From contig CANQDA010000018.1 of assembly GCA_947591155.1 (NCBI GenBank), positions 1-64,000 of the forward strand: 64,000 bases of DNA. The letters run 5' to 3'. The position numbers and the translations under genes were made by a program. Every line of letters starts with the position of its first letter. The first letter of the stretch is position 1. Source of the DNA: an uncultured Lachnospiraceae bacterium (lineage in GTDB: Bacteria > Bacillota > Clostridia > Lachnospirales > Lachnospiraceae). This document shows positions 34,896-43,973 of the stretch, in pieces. The notes below the pieces were generated by a model. That model saw only the letters and a program-made list of their open reading frames with translations, was not told the DNA's origin and ran no database searches.

Positions 34896-34986
34896 TTTTT
34901 CAATTTCTGGAAGAATACAGAAAAGCAATTTATCGATTTTTAGAAATACAGATTTCATCATTTGATGACAGAAGCGGAGGAGCACA

Positions 34987-37293
34987 ATGATCCGGATTGA
35001 TGAGAAAAGAAAAACGGCCCGTCTGGATACGCCGGGTACAAGCTATGTACTGGGAGTGGTGGACGGGAAATATCTCTGCCACCTGTACTACGGGAAACGA
35101 ATTTCGGACGACGACATCCGCTATCTGCTGCGGACGCAGGAGGTTCCCTATACCCCGGAGGTCAATCCGGGGGAGAAGCTGTCCTTCTACGGGCGCTGCC
35201 GTTTTGAGTATCCCTGCTTTGGTGTAGGCGATTTTAGGGAATCCTGCCTGAATGTCCGAAACGCGCAGGGGCAGTTGGGGACGGAGCTCTGTTTTCAGAG
35301 CTTTAAGCTCATGCAGGGGAAGCCGCCGATCCCGGGACTTCCGGCCTCGTTCGGGGAATCCTGCCAGACGCTGGAGGCGCTGCTTGCGGATCCGGTGCTT
35401 GGACTTGAAGTGCGCTTATATTATACCGCCTTTGACGACGCCGACGTGATCACCCGAAGCGTTTCCGTCACGAACAAAAGCGGGACGCCGCTTTTCCTCA
35501 CCCGGGTGCTGTCTGCCTGCCTGGATATCGACGATACGGCCTCTGGCGGACAGGGATATAGGCATGGCGGATTCCGGGCGCTGACATTCGGCGGCGCCTG
35601 GTCGAGAGAACATATCCTGCAGACGCAGGAGCTCGCCTGCAGCAGCGTCGTCACGGAGTCCCTGCGGGGAGAGTCCGGGCATGAGTCGCAGCCCTTCCTC
35701 GCGGCCGTCTCAAACGACTGTACGCAGGAGAGCGGAGAAGTGTATGCGATGCACTTCGTCTATTCGGGCAATTTTATCGGGAAGCTGCAGAGGGACGCGT
35801 TTGACTCGCTGCGCATGGTGCTCGGCATCCATCCGGAGACCTTCGAGTGGAAGCTGGAGCCGGGAGATGTCTTCCATGCGCCGGAGGCGGTGCTGACTTA
35901 CTCCGTGGACGGACTCGGGAAGATGACAAGGACGCTACATAATTTCTATCGGGAGCATCTGATCCGCAGTCCGTGGAAATACCGGGAACGGCCGATCCTG
36001 ATCAACAGCTGGGAGGCGGCCTACTTCGACTTTGATGAGAAGCGCCTGATGGATCTCGCGGTACAGGCAAAAAAGTGCGGGATCGATATGCTGGTCTGCG
36101 ACGACGGCTGGTTCGGAGAGAATCGAAATGAGGCGAAGGGCGGCCTCGGAGACTGGTATGTGAACGAGAAAAAGTTGAAGGGCGGATTCAAGGCGCTGAC
36201 AGATTATCTTCACGGGAACGGGATGCGCTTCGGCCTCTGGTTCGAGCCGGAGATGATCACGCCGGAATCCGTGCTGTTTCGTGACCATTCGGACTGGGTG
36301 CTGAAGCTGAACGGGCGGGAGCCGGGACTCTGCCGCTCCCAGTGGGTGCTGGATCTCAGCAATCCGGAAGTGCTCGATTACCTGTCTGCGCGCATCGCGG
36401 CGGTGGTCCGCGAGAACGGGGTGGACTATATCAAGTGGGACATGAACCGCCCGCTCGCGGACGTGGGGAGCGCATACCTGCCCGTGGACCGGCAGGGCGA
36501 GCTCTGGCACCGGCATGTGCTGGGACTCTATGAGCTGCAGGAGCGCCTGCTCGACGAGTTTCCGGAGCTTCTTCTGGAGAACTGTTCCTCCGGAGGCGCG
36601 CGCTTCGATCCGGGCATGCTCTACTATAGTCCGCAGATCTGGTGTTCGGATGACATGGACCCCATCGAGCGGCTTGCGATTCAGGAGGGAACGGCCCTTC
36701 TGTATCCGCTGTCCGCGATCGGGGCGCACGTGTGCAAGGGGCACAACGACATCACGCACCGCGAAGTGCCGTTTGAGACGCGCGCTCTGACGGCGACGCT
36801 TGGCACCTTCGGCTATGAGCTGGACATCACGAAGCTGCCGGAGAAAGAGCTTGCCGAGATCCCGAGACAGATCGAGCGGTACCGCTCGGTTCAGAATATC
36901 ATTCAGCAGGGCGATTATTACCGTTTGGCGTCCTGGAAGTCAGGACAGGACTGGGATATTGTTGAGGTTTTGTCAAAAGACCGGGCGGAGGGGTTTGTAC
37001 TGCTGGCGCAGCCGATGGCGACGCCCAACATGCCGAGCCGACGGATCTGCCTGCGCGGGCTCGATCCGGATGCGCTGTATGAAGTGAGCGGCGCAGGGAT
37101 CATGGGGAATGTGGTATCTGACGCGTACACCGGAGGCGATGGGACAGAGACGACCGAAAAAGAAACAAGCTCCAGCTGTACGAATGATACCGTCCGCCTG
37201 CACGGGGACACGCTCATGCATGCCGGGTACATTGCGCAGCGCCCGCAGGGGGATTTTCAGGCTGTGATGCACTGCATACGGAAGCTGGGATAG
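34987..37293 (+). CDS. GH36 alpha-galactosidase
   Basis: A 768-residue glycoside hydrolase family 36 protein of the large bacterial type. It has an N-terminal beta-supersandwich, a TIM barrel with WEAAYFDFDE and CDDGWFGEN, the nucleophile Asp485 in YIKWDMNR and acid/base Asp555 in WCSDDMD, and a C-terminal beta domain. No signal peptide, so it acts on imported raffinose-family sugars or melibiose in the cytoplasm. No transporter or regulator is adjacent. GGAGGAG ribosome site. Confidence 0.95.
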   Translation: MIRIDEKRKTARLDTPGTSYVLGVVDGKYLCHLYYGKRISDDDIRYLLRTQEVPYTPEVNPGEKLSFYGRCRFEYPCFGVGDFRESCLNVRNAQGQLGTELCFQSFKLMQGKPPIPGLPASFGESCQTLEALLADPVLGLEVRLYYTAFDDADVITRSVSVTNKSGTPLFLTRVLSACLDIDDTASGGQGYRHGGFRALTFGGAWSREHILQTQELACSSVVTESLRGESGHESQPFLAAVSNDCTQESGEVYAMHFVYSGNFIGKLQRDAFDSLRMVLGIHPETFEWKLEPGDVFHAPEAVLTYSVDGLGKMTRTLHNFYREHLIRSPWKYRERPILINSWEAAYFDFDEKRLMDLAVQAKKCGIDMLVCDDGWFGENRNEAKGGLGDWYVNEKKLKGGFKALTDYLHGNGMRFGLWFEPEMITPESVLFRDHSDWVLKLNGREPGLCRSQWVLDLSNPEVLDYLSARIAAVVRENGVDYIKWDMNRPLADVGSAYLPVDRQGELWHRHVLGLYELQERLLDEFPELLLENCSSGGARFDPGMLYYSPQIWCSDDMDPIERLAIQEGTALLYPLSAIGAHVCKGHNDITHREVPFETRALTATLGTFGYELDITKLPEKELAEIPRQIERYRSVQNIIQQGDYYRLASWKSGQDWDIVEVLSKDRAEGFVLLAQPMATPNMPSRRICLRGLDPDALYEVSGAGIMGNVVSDAYTGGDGTETTEKETSSSCTNDTVRLHGDTLMHAGYIAQRPQGDFQAVMHCIRKLG

Positions 37294-37299
37294 TGTCTG

Positions 37300-37364
37300 T
37301 TATCGGCAAAAATATGTGAAATTTGGAGAATGAAATTTATTTATTGCCGATAATGTGATATACT
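37300..37364 (+). promoter_or_regulatory. Inverted repeat and promoter region of Fic gene
   Basis: TTATCGGCAA (37300-37309) and TTGCCGATAA (37344-37353) are perfect inverted copies, 34 nt apart. The second ends 5 nt before a -10 TATACT (37359-37364). The lack of a T-run argues against a terminator; an operator pair bound by a looping or dimeric regulator is more likely. Confidence 0.5.
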
Positions 37365-37417
37365 GTTCCTATGAAATTTAACTCGTTGCGGAATAGATGC
37401 TTGCCGGAGGAATTCAT

Positions 37418-38308
37418 ATGCGATATCTTTCAGTTGTCGATACAGCGAAAAAATGGGACGTGTCCGAGCGCAGTGTGAGGAATTACTGTGCTCAGGGTCG
37501 TGTGAGTGGAGCATTCCTCAGCGGAAAGACATGGAATATTCCGGAAAATTCCCGAAAACCGGAACGCACAAATAAGCGGAAGGAACGGCCGTTGACACTA
37601 TTGAATATTCTGCGGGAACAAAAGAGGAGCAAATTCCCCGGCGGCATCTACCATAAGACACAGATAGAATTGACCTACAATTCCAACCATATCGAGGGCA
37701 GTCGGCTTACCCATGATCAGACCAGATACATTTTCGAAACCAATATCGTCGGCGTGGAGGGCGAGGCTCTGAACGTGGACGATGTGATCGAGACGGTGAA
37801 CCATTTTCGCTGTATCGATACAATTATTGAGAATGCAAAAACAGCATTGACGGAGAAGTTTGTGAAAGAGCTTCACCGGATTCTCAAAAGCGGTACCAGT
37901 GATTCCGGAAAAGATTGGTTTGCCGTCGGCGAGTACAAGAGACTGCCGAATGAGGTCGGCGGCAGGAGCACAGCGCTTCCCGGGAAAGTCTCCGCACGGA
38001 TGAAGACGCTGCTGACGGAATACAACGCCGAAGAGAAAAAGACGCTGGAGGATATTTTGGATTTTCATGTAAAATTTGAGCGTATTCATCCGTTTCAGGA
38101 TGGGAACGGGCGTGTCGGAAGGCTGATCATGTTTCGCGAATGCCTGAGGCATGACATTGTCCCGTTCATTATCGAGGATGACCTGAAACTGTTTTATTAT
38201 CGCGGTCTGAAGGAATGGGACAGAGAAAAGGGCTATCTGACAGATACCTGTCTGACGGCACAGGATAAATACAAGACGTATCTGGATTATTTTGGGATTG
38301 CGTACTAG
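37418..38308 (+). CDS. Fic-family protein with N-terminal HTH
   Basis: About 296 residues. A MerR/excisionase-like HTH (SVVDTAKKWDVSERSVRNY) occupies the first 45 residues. The inhibitory helix motif SNHIEGSRLT precedes the Fic core, whose active loop HPFQDGNGRVGR (His near 224) is intact. Class II Fic enzymes transfer AMP to target proteins and are self-inhibited by the Glu of the SxxxEG helix. ATG at 37418 has GGAGG 7 nt upstream. The HTH could bind the inverted repeat in its own promoter. Confidence 0.92.
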   Translation: MRYLSVVDTAKKWDVSERSVRNYCAQGRVSGAFLSGKTWNIPENSRKPERTNKRKERPLTLLNILREQKRSKFPGGIYHKTQIELTYNSNHIEGSRLTHDQTRYIFETNIVGVEGEALNVDDVIETVNHFRCIDTIIENAKTALTEKFVKELHRILKSGTSDSGKDWFAVGEYKRLPNEVGGRSTALPGKVSARMKTLLTEYNAEEKKTLEDILDFHVKFERIHPFQDGNGRVGRLIMFRECLRHDIVPFIIEDDLKLFYYRGLKEWDREKGYLTDTCLTAQDKYKTYLDYFGIAY

Positions 38309-38365
38309 TACAGCAGTCCCTTTTTATGACTATTTTTGCACGTCGGGCAATATTTAAAAGTGTAC

Positions 38366-38383
38366 ATTAACGAAATCTTAATA
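38366..38383 (+). promoter_or_regulatory. Possible VanR-type direct repeat, vanR promoter
   Basis: Two TTAA cores (38367-38370 and 38378-38381) start 11 bp apart, one helical turn, as is usual for OmpR-type dimers. The same 11-bp spacing of TTA cores occurs before the carboxypeptidase gene at 40334. Confidence 0.35.
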
Positions 38384-38462
38384 AATTCTCAGTGGAATTT
38401 ACAGAAACGCTCCAGACAGATCTGATACAATAAATCCATTAGGACGAAGGAGAGCGGATGAT

Positions 38463-39161
38463 ATGCCAAATAAAATACTGGTTGTAGATGATGAAAAGGA
38501 GATCGCAGACCTGGTAGCGCTTTACCTTGAGAATGAGAATTTTACGGTTTTCAAATTCTATACGGCGAAGGATGCGCTTGCCTGTGTTCAGAGTGAAGAA
38601 TTGGATCTGGCAATTCTGGATCTCATGCTTCCCGGGACAAGCGGGCTGCAGATCTGCAAGACGATTCGCGAAAAGCACAATTACCCGATCATTATGCTCA
38701 CGGCGAAAGCGGAAGAAACGGACAAGATTACCGGGCTGACGCTCGGAGCGGACGACTATGTCACGAAGCCGTTTCTACCTCTGGAACTTGTGGCGCGGGT
38801 AAAGGCACAGCTGAGGAGATATAAGAGATATAATGCGGCAGGGGCGGAGAAGCAGGAGGAAATCCTGGAGCATGCCGGACTGATCATGAATATCAAAACA
38901 CATGAGAGTTTTTTGAACGAAAAGCCGCTCTCCCTCACGCCCACGGAGTTTTCGATTCTTCAGATTTTATGCGAGAAAAAGGGCGAGGTAGTCAGCGCCG
39001 AAGAATTGTTCCATCGGATCTGGGGAGATGAGTATTTCAGTAAAAGCAGCAATACGATCACGGTTCATATCCGGCATCTGAGGGAGAAGATGGGGGATTC
39101 CTTTGAGACGCCGAAATACATCAAGACGGTCTGGGGGTGCGGGTACAAAATTGAAAGCTAA
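38463..39161 (+). CDS. vanR: VanR-type response regulator
   Basis: A 232-residue OmpR-family regulator. The acidic pocket is VDDEKE, the phospho-acceptor Asp lies in LAILDLMLPG, and the switch Lys is in DDYVTKPF. The winged helix is complete (LTPTEFSILQILCEKKGEV and VWGCGYKI). It overlaps the kinase gene by 11 nt. The Van assignment rests on context: a VanS-like kinase, a D,D-carboxypeptidase and vanG/vanT fragments follow directly. Confidence 0.82.
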   Translation: MPNKILVVDDEKEIADLVALYLENENFTVFKFYTAKDALACVQSEELDLAILDLMLPGTSGLQICKTIREKHNYPIIMLTAKAEETDKITGLTLGADDYVTKPFLPLELVARVKAQLRRYKRYNAAGAEKQEEILEHAGLIMNIKTHESFLNEKPLSLTPTEFSILQILCEKKGEVVSAEELFHRIWGDEYFSKSSNTITVHIRHLREKMGDSFETPKYIKTVWGCGYKIES

Positions 39162-40302
39162 GGGCAGGATAATTCTGAAATTGGTTCTGGCATGTGGCTG
39201 TGGCGTCCTGATCTGTGACGCCATCTATTATTTTGTTGATCAGGTGTTCAACGGGTTTTTTGTCGACTGGTTCATGGCAAACTGCATGTATGAACACTAC
39301 GATATTTATGAGGGAACTGAGAGGCTTGTAAGGGAACCTTTCTGGCCTTATATAAAGACCCTGCTTATTACCGGCCTGTGCGTGGCTGCCGTGATCGTGG
39401 CGATCCTGGTATTCGCGGTATCGTATTTTTACGCGGCGGCGGAGCGCAAAAAGACGGTTACGGAAATAAGCCGGGAAATACAGGACTTCATGCGGCAGGA
39501 TGGGGAAAAACAGGACATATTTAAAAAGGAGCATGAGGAAATCTCTGCGCAGATGTCGGAGATCAAATCAATTATGCGGCGCCACGAACAGGTTCTGAAG
39601 GAGGAGGCGGCGCGAAAGAATGATCTGATCACTTATCTGGCGCATGACTTGAAGACGCCGCTCACTTCGGTGTTGGGTTATCTGGGCCTGCTGGCTGAGA
39701 TCCCGGAAATGCCTGCGGAGCAGAGATCGAAATATGTGAATATTGCGTTGGATAAAGCGCAGCGTCTGGAAAAGCTCATCAACGAATTTTTTGAGATCAC
39801 GAGATACAACCTGCAGCGGGTCGAACTGGAGAAAGAAAGCATAAACTTGTCCTATATGCTGCTTCAGATGACAGATGAATTTTACCCGCTTCTGAGTGAG
39901 CATGGAAATACCATAAACCTGCAGACGGAGGAGGGGATAACGGTTCACGGTGATCCGGTGAAGCTTGCGCGTGTGTTCAATAACATCCTGAAAAATGCGA
40001 TCGCGTACAGCTACCGTGAAACTGTGATCGATGTCTGGATAGAACGGGCGGGGAATGAAGTCAGGATTTGCTTCCGCAACCGTGGTCAAACAATCCCTGC
40101 AAGGGAGCTGGACTCCATATTTGAAAAGTTTTTCCGGTTGGATGAGGCGAGGGCGAGCAATACCGGGGGAGCGGGGCTTGGGCTTGCCATTGCAAAAGAA
40201 ATCGTGGATCTGCATGGAGGAACCATAACGGCGAAAAGTGAGGACGAGCTGACTACTTTCTGTGTATCGCTGCCGGTCGGGAAAGCGGATAAATACGGAT
40301 GA
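39151..40302 (+). CDS. vanS: VanS-type sensor histidine kinase
   Basis: About 384 residues, starting at TTG 39151 inside vanR with GGGGGTG upstream. Two transmembrane helices flank a short external loop (about 20-95), as in VanS of the G and B types. A HAMP-like linker is followed by the HisKA motif YLAHDLKTPLTSVLGYL and the HATPase boxes (NNILKNAIAY, GLGLAIAKEIVDLHGG). All catalytic motifs are intact. It may still respond to glycopeptides or other wall stress and act through vanR on the downstream genes. Confidence 0.85.
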   Translation: MKAKGRIILKLVLACGCGVLICDAIYYFVDQVFNGFFVDWFMANCMYEHYDIYEGTERLVREPFWPYIKTLLITGLCVAAVIVAILVFAVSYFYAAAERKKTVTEISREIQDFMRQDGEKQDIFKKEHEEISAQMSEIKSIMRRHEQVLKEEAARKNDLITYLAHDLKTPLTSVLGYLGLLAEIPEMPAEQRSKYVNIALDKAQRLEKLINEFFEITRYNLQRVELEKESINLSYMLLQMTDEFYPLLSEHGNTINLQTEEGITVHGDPVKLARVFNNILKNAIAYSYRETVIDVWIERAGNEVRICFRNRGQTIPARELDSIFEKFFRLDEARASNTGGAGLGLAIAKEIVDLHGGTITAKSEDELTTFCVSLPVGKADKYG

Positions 40303-40333
40303 TCAATCCTGCCTTAGCATAATCTCCAGGTTT

Positions 40334-40358
40334 CCTTAACTTTTCCTTAGGATATAAA
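40334..40358 (+). promoter_or_regulatory. Possible VanR box and promoter of carboxypeptidase gene
   Basis: CCTTA repeats at 40334-40338 and 40345-40349, 11 bp apart, are followed by a -10-like TATAAA (40353-40358). Tandem 11-bp-phased repeats close to the -10 suit activation by an OmpR-type regulator such as the adjacent VanR. Confidence 0.4.
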
Positions 40359-40383
40359 CAACAGAATATTAAAGCACAGGCAG

Positions 40384-40424
40384 CCCCTGTTCAGTAATAT
40401 AACAGCTGAACAGGGGTTGTTTCC
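40384..40424 (+). terminator. Terminator between vanS and carboxypeptidase gene
   Basis: CCCCTGTTCAG (40384-40394) pairs perfectly with CTGAACAGGGG (40406-40416), then TTGTTTCC. If the promoter at 40334-40358 is real, the hairpin lies in its leader and could attenuate it. Confidence 0.7.
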
Positions 40425-40450
40425 ATATTCAGAGAAGGATGGTGGACATT

Positions 40451-41572
40451 ATGACCGAAAGGGAATATGAAAGGATGAACAGGCGCAGACGAAGAAAGAA
40501 ACAGCATAGAAAAGAGATTTTCTTTCTGATGATTGTCCTTGTGCTTCTGATTGCAGGCGGAGGGATGCTTTTGAATTCTCTGCTGGGACAGCCGCCGACT
40601 GTGCTGTCCGGGATGGAAGATAAGGAGGAAGACAGTCAGCAGCCTGATGGGACGGTTATAGCAGGGCAGCTGGATCAGGAGCCTCCGAATGGCTCTGTCC
40701 CAGATATTGCTGTGGATCTGGCGCATTTATACAGCCGTTACGCGGTTTTGGTTGACTGTGGGTCGGGGAGGATTCTGGCGCAGCATGACGCACAGGATAG
40801 AATTTATCCGGCGTCAATGACGAAGATCATGACGGCTGTCCTTGCGGTGGAGAACACATCCGACATGGAGGAGGTGGTCACGGTTCCCGAAGATATTTTT
40901 CCACAGCTGTATGCGGAGGATGCGTCGATGGCGGGTTTCCTTCCGGGAGAGAGGGCACGGCTGCGCGACCTGCTGTACGGGATTCTCCTTCCGTCCGGCG
41001 CGGAGTGCTGTCAGACCTTCGCCAGAAGGATCGCCGGATCGGAAACTGCATTTGTGGATCTGATGAATCGGAAAGCGGAGGAGCTTGGCCTTGTGAACAC
41101 GCATTTCTGCAATGCGACGGGTCTGCACGATCCGGATCATTACTCTACGGCAGAGGATATCGCGAGCCTTCTGCGTTACGCCCTGCAGAACCGGACTTTC
41201 CGGGAGGCATTCACAGGCAATCGCTACAGCGTTGCTCCGTCGGAGCTGCACCCGGAGGGGTTCACCTTTGTCAGTACGATGTTTCCGTATATGGACAGCG
41301 CGGATGTCACCGGCGGAAGGATTCTTGGCGGAAAGACCGGGTATACCGAGGAAGCGGGACAATGCCTGGCGAGCCTAGCTGAGATTTGCGGAAAGGAATA
41401 TATTCTGGTGACCGCAAAGGCGGATGGAACGCATGAGACGGAGCAGTTCCATATCTTGGATGCGCAGAACGTGTATAATCAGATCGGTGCAGGCATCGGG
41501 TTAAATACAGATGGTGCAAGCGGCGCAGGCAATGAGGGAGACCATTGGTGGGAGGACGAACAGAATGAATAA
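40451..41572 (+). CDS. Serine D-Ala-D-Ala carboxypeptidase (DacA/PBP5-like)
   Basis: About 373 residues. One N-terminal membrane anchor lies after an Arg/Lys-rich start. The peptidase S11 motifs follow in order: ASMTKI (Ser near 122), a central SGAE motif, and GGKTGYT. It lacks the usual PBP5 C-terminal membrane helix. It removes terminal D-Ala from peptidoglycan stems. In VanG-type clusters such an enzyme would destroy normal precursors, complementing the ligase. ATG at 40451 is chosen because of GGTGG just upstream. It overlaps the vanG fragment by 8 nt. Confidence 0.88.
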   Translation: MTEREYERMNRRRRRKKQHRKEIFFLMIVLVLLIAGGGMLLNSLLGQPPTVLSGMEDKEEDSQQPDGTVIAGQLDQEPPNGSVPDIAVDLAHLYSRYAVLVDCGSGRILAQHDAQDRIYPASMTKIMTAVLAVENTSDMEEVVTVPEDIFPQLYAEDASMAGFLPGERARLRDLLYGILLPSGAECCQTFARRIAGSETAFVDLMNRKAEELGLVNTHFCNATGLHDPDHYSTAEDIASLLRYALQNRTFREAFTGNRYSVAPSELHPEGFTFVSTMFPYMDSADVTGGRILGGKTGYTEEAGQCLASLAEICGKEYILVTAKADGTHETEQFHILDAQNVYNQIGAGIGLNTDGASGAGNEGDHWWEDEQNE

Positions 41573-41825
41573 AAGAAAGACGGTTGCAGTGTTTTTTGGC
41601 GGATGTTCGGCAGAGTATACGGTTTCTCTGCAGTCCGCCGGCGCAGTGATCCGAAGCATAGACAAAGACAGATATCAACTGGTTTTAATCGGAATGAACC
41701 ATAGTTTCGGGACATGGCTCTGGTATCGCGGATCTATAGAAAGCATCGAGGACGACAGCTGGGAGCAGAAGTCAGAGTGTGTGCAGGTATTTGCGTCATT
41801 TGACAAAAAGGTGCATGGACTGTGA
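41565..41825 (+). pseudogene. vanG: N-terminal fragment of VanG-type D-Ala-D-Ser ligase
   Basis: 86 codons with GGAGG ribosome site. It has the ligase N-terminal signature VAVFFGGCSAEYTVSLQSA and the VanG-like WYRGSIESIEDDSW, then stops after KKVHGL. A complete ligase needs about 340 residues; the ATP-grasp and catalytic domains are absent, so no ligase activity is possible. Confidence 0.85.
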
Positions 41826-42046
41826 ATGGATGTAAAGTGCCTGTAATCGGGCGCGTCTGTATGGATCAGCTCTCGATTGATGTTTCAGATATTCCTTGTG
41901 TATCTTCGGGAGATGAGGCTGTATTGATCGGCAGGGAAGGAGACGGACAGATCACCGCTGACGAGTTTGCGGATATGGCCGGGACAATCTCAAATGAAAT
42001 ATTGAGCAGACTGGGGAACAGGCTGGAGCGGATAGTGACCATCTGA
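41822..42046 (+). pseudogene. vanT: C-terminal fragment of VanT/alanine-racemase-type gene
   Basis: 74 codons from GTG 41822, overlapping the vanG stop by 4 nt. It reads KVPVIGRVCMDQLSIDVSDI and ends ILSRLGNRLERIVTI, the C-terminal beta domain of a PLP racemase. The intact alr at 49810-50934 has the matching GRVCMDQ segment. The membrane domain and PLP lysine of a full VanT are missing. Confidence 0.82.
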
Positions 42047-42139
42047 ATTTTTTATCAAACAAATCCGTTGTTTTATCCATCTAATAGGTGTAAAACAAAA
42101 AAGAGGCCGGTCTCTTAAATGGAATGAGGTGATTTTGCG

Positions 42140-42709
42140 ATGAATCTGCTGGTAAAAAGAGCGAGAAAGCATGACAAAGCAGCATTTCAGCAGCTGATGG
42201 AGCAGGAAGGGAAAGCAATGTATAAAATTGCGAAGGCGATTTTGAAAAACGATGACGACGTCGCGGACGCGATGCAGGAGACGGCTTTGGCCTGTTGGGA
42301 AAAGATCGATACTCTGAAAAAGGACAGATATTTCAGAACCTGGCTGACACGCATTTTAATAAACAACTGCAATGCAATCTGCCGACAGAGAGAGCGGATG
42401 ATCCCTGGGGAGGATGTCCCGGAAACGTGGTTTCAGGAGACGGGATACGCGAACGCGGAGTGGAAAAGCTTCCTGAACTGTCTGGACGAGAAATACCGCA
42501 CGGTGATTCTGCTGTATTACGTACAGGGATTCAAGACCAGAGAGATCGCTGAGATCCTTCAGGTAAATGAAAACACCGTCAGAGGAAGGCTGGTGACTGC
42601 GCGGGAAAAGCTGGAGACACAGTATACAAAGGAGAAAAGAACGGTACGAAAGGTGAATTTTGAAGCGCCAAAGGAATTTGCGTACGACCGAAAGGAGAGC
42701 CTGATATGA
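42140..42709 (+). CDS. ECF-type RNA polymerase sigma factor
   Basis: A 189-residue sigma-70 family protein with sigma region 2 (AMYKIAKAILKNDDDVADAM, about 26-75) and region 4 (GFKTREIAEILQVNENTVRGR, about 130-165), lacking region 3. It overlaps the anti-sigma gene by 4 nt (ATGA), so the two are made together. Likely autoregulated; target genes not identifiable here. Confidence 0.94.
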   Translation: MNLLVKRARKHDKAAFQQLMEQEGKAMYKIAKAILKNDDDVADAMQETALACWEKIDTLKKDRYFRTWLTRILINNCNAICRQRERMIPGEDVPETWFQETGYANAEWKSFLNCLDEKYRTVILLYYVQGFKTREIAEILQVNENTVRGRLVTAREKLETQYTKEKRTVRKVNFEAPKEFAYDRKESLI

Positions 42710-43893
42710 GTAAATTCGACGACATGATTTATGGATTGCGACAGGAGATTGAGATTCCTGCTGATGTTTGGGAGCGGTATACGGACATGCTTTCGAGGCT
42801 TCCGGAGCAGAAGGCAGGGAGGATGTCCCGCGGATTTTCAGGGAGAAGGACATGGTATGCAGCGGCGGCAGCCGTATTGGTGATTGGTACGGCGAGCGTC
42901 AGCGCGGCGGCGTATCTGCAGTGGAGCAGAAGCCTGAAAGAGCAGCTTCAGGTGACGGAGGAACAGCAGAAGGCTTTGGAGGACGATCATCTGACATCTT
43001 ATGTCGGTCAGTCGGTGACGCAGGGGGACGTCACAGTGACGGCGCAGCAGAGCATTGTAGACAATCACTGTGCGCTTTTATCCTTTAAGGTAGAGGGATA
43101 TGAGGTTAAGGACGGAGTGCAGCCTGCTTTCGGCAGCACGGAAGTTCAGATAGGCAAAGAAGGTTACGACCCGTTTGCGCTCGGTGGCAATATGAGCTCT
43201 GATTTTTACGATGGACTGATTCCGGGACCGGACGGAAAAGCGGTTCATGCGAACGACGGGACGCCTCTTGGAGAAGATGAAGTGGTCAGTTATACGATGG
43301 AGGACGGCGGTCTGGAATATCAGATTCGTATGTTCTCAGATGCGGAGGGAAGCTTTATTGATCAGCCGATCCATGTGGAGCTGAAGGATCTGGGCGTTTA
43401 CCCGGGCGAGGCGATGTCACCGGTGACAGACACGGAGGGTGTATGGAGCTTTGACTGGACTTTGCCGGGGAACGACAAAACAAAGAAGTTTGTGCTGAAC
43501 GCTCCTCTGGGAGACAGCGGCGCGACCGTGCTTGAGGCGGAGCTTTCCCCGATTTCCATATCCCTGAGCGATGACTTTCCCAGACAGGAGATCGAGGAGA
43601 AAGGAATCGATGAAAATGGGGAGGAGACTACATGTACGACTTATAAGGAGCCTCCGCTGTTCGCCGGAGTATGCATGAAAGACGGAACCATTTACACGGC
43701 CATTACCGGTGCGGGAAGTCTGGGATACGCAGGGGAAGACTCAGATCTGTATCAGGAGATGTGGGCGCTGAACCGGGTGATCGATGTGGAGCAGGTAGAA
43801 AGCCTTCTGTTTGTGAAGTCTTATCCGGAGGGTGAACAGCCGCTTGCAAAGGAGAACCTGTATTTCGTGCCGGTTGAGACGGAAAGCAGATAA
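42706..43893 (+). CDS. DUF4179-type anti-sigma factor
   Basis: A 395-residue protein: a cytoplasmic N-terminus of about 45 residues, one membrane helix (YAAAAAVLVIGTASVSAAAYL, about 50-70), then a large extracellular domain of DUF4179 type (TSYVGQSVTQGDVTVTAQQS). This arrangement with a coupled ECF sigma gene is well known in Clostridia. It should hold the sigma factor at the membrane until an outside signal is received. Confidence 0.88.
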   Translation: MSKFDDMIYGLRQEIEIPADVWERYTDMLSRLPEQKAGRMSRGFSGRRTWYAAAAAVLVIGTASVSAAAYLQWSRSLKEQLQVTEEQQKALEDDHLTSYVGQSVTQGDVTVTAQQSIVDNHCALLSFKVEGYEVKDGVQPAFGSTEVQIGKEGYDPFALGGNMSSDFYDGLIPGPDGKAVHANDGTPLGEDEVVSYTMEDGGLEYQIRMFSDAEGSFIDQPIHVELKDLGVYPGEAMSPVTDTEGVWSFDWTLPGNDKTKKFVLNAPLGDSGATVLEAELSPISISLSDDFPRQEIEEKGIDENGEETTCTTYKEPPLFAGVCMKDGTIYTAITGAGSLGYAGEDSDLYQEMWALNRVIDVEQVESLLFVKSYPEGEQPLAKENLYFVPVETESR

Positions 43894-43932
43894 CAGACGG
43901 CAGAAATGAGGCATAAAAGATATTGAGAAGAG

Positions 43933-43969
43933 AGACGCATGGGCGCGCTTGCTTCCATGCGTCTTTTGC
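43933..43969. terminator. Terminator between convergent genes
   Basis: AGACGCATGG (43933-43942) and CCATGCGTCT (43955-43964) form a 10-bp stem followed by TTT. It separates the anti-sigma gene from the ABC-F gene and can serve both strands. Confidence 0.75.
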
Positions 43970-43973
43970 GGTG

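Noticed and set aside
38463..42046. Functional glycopeptide-resistance operon
   Set aside because: The ligase lacks its catalytic part, the racemase is only a tail, and no vanXY gene is present.
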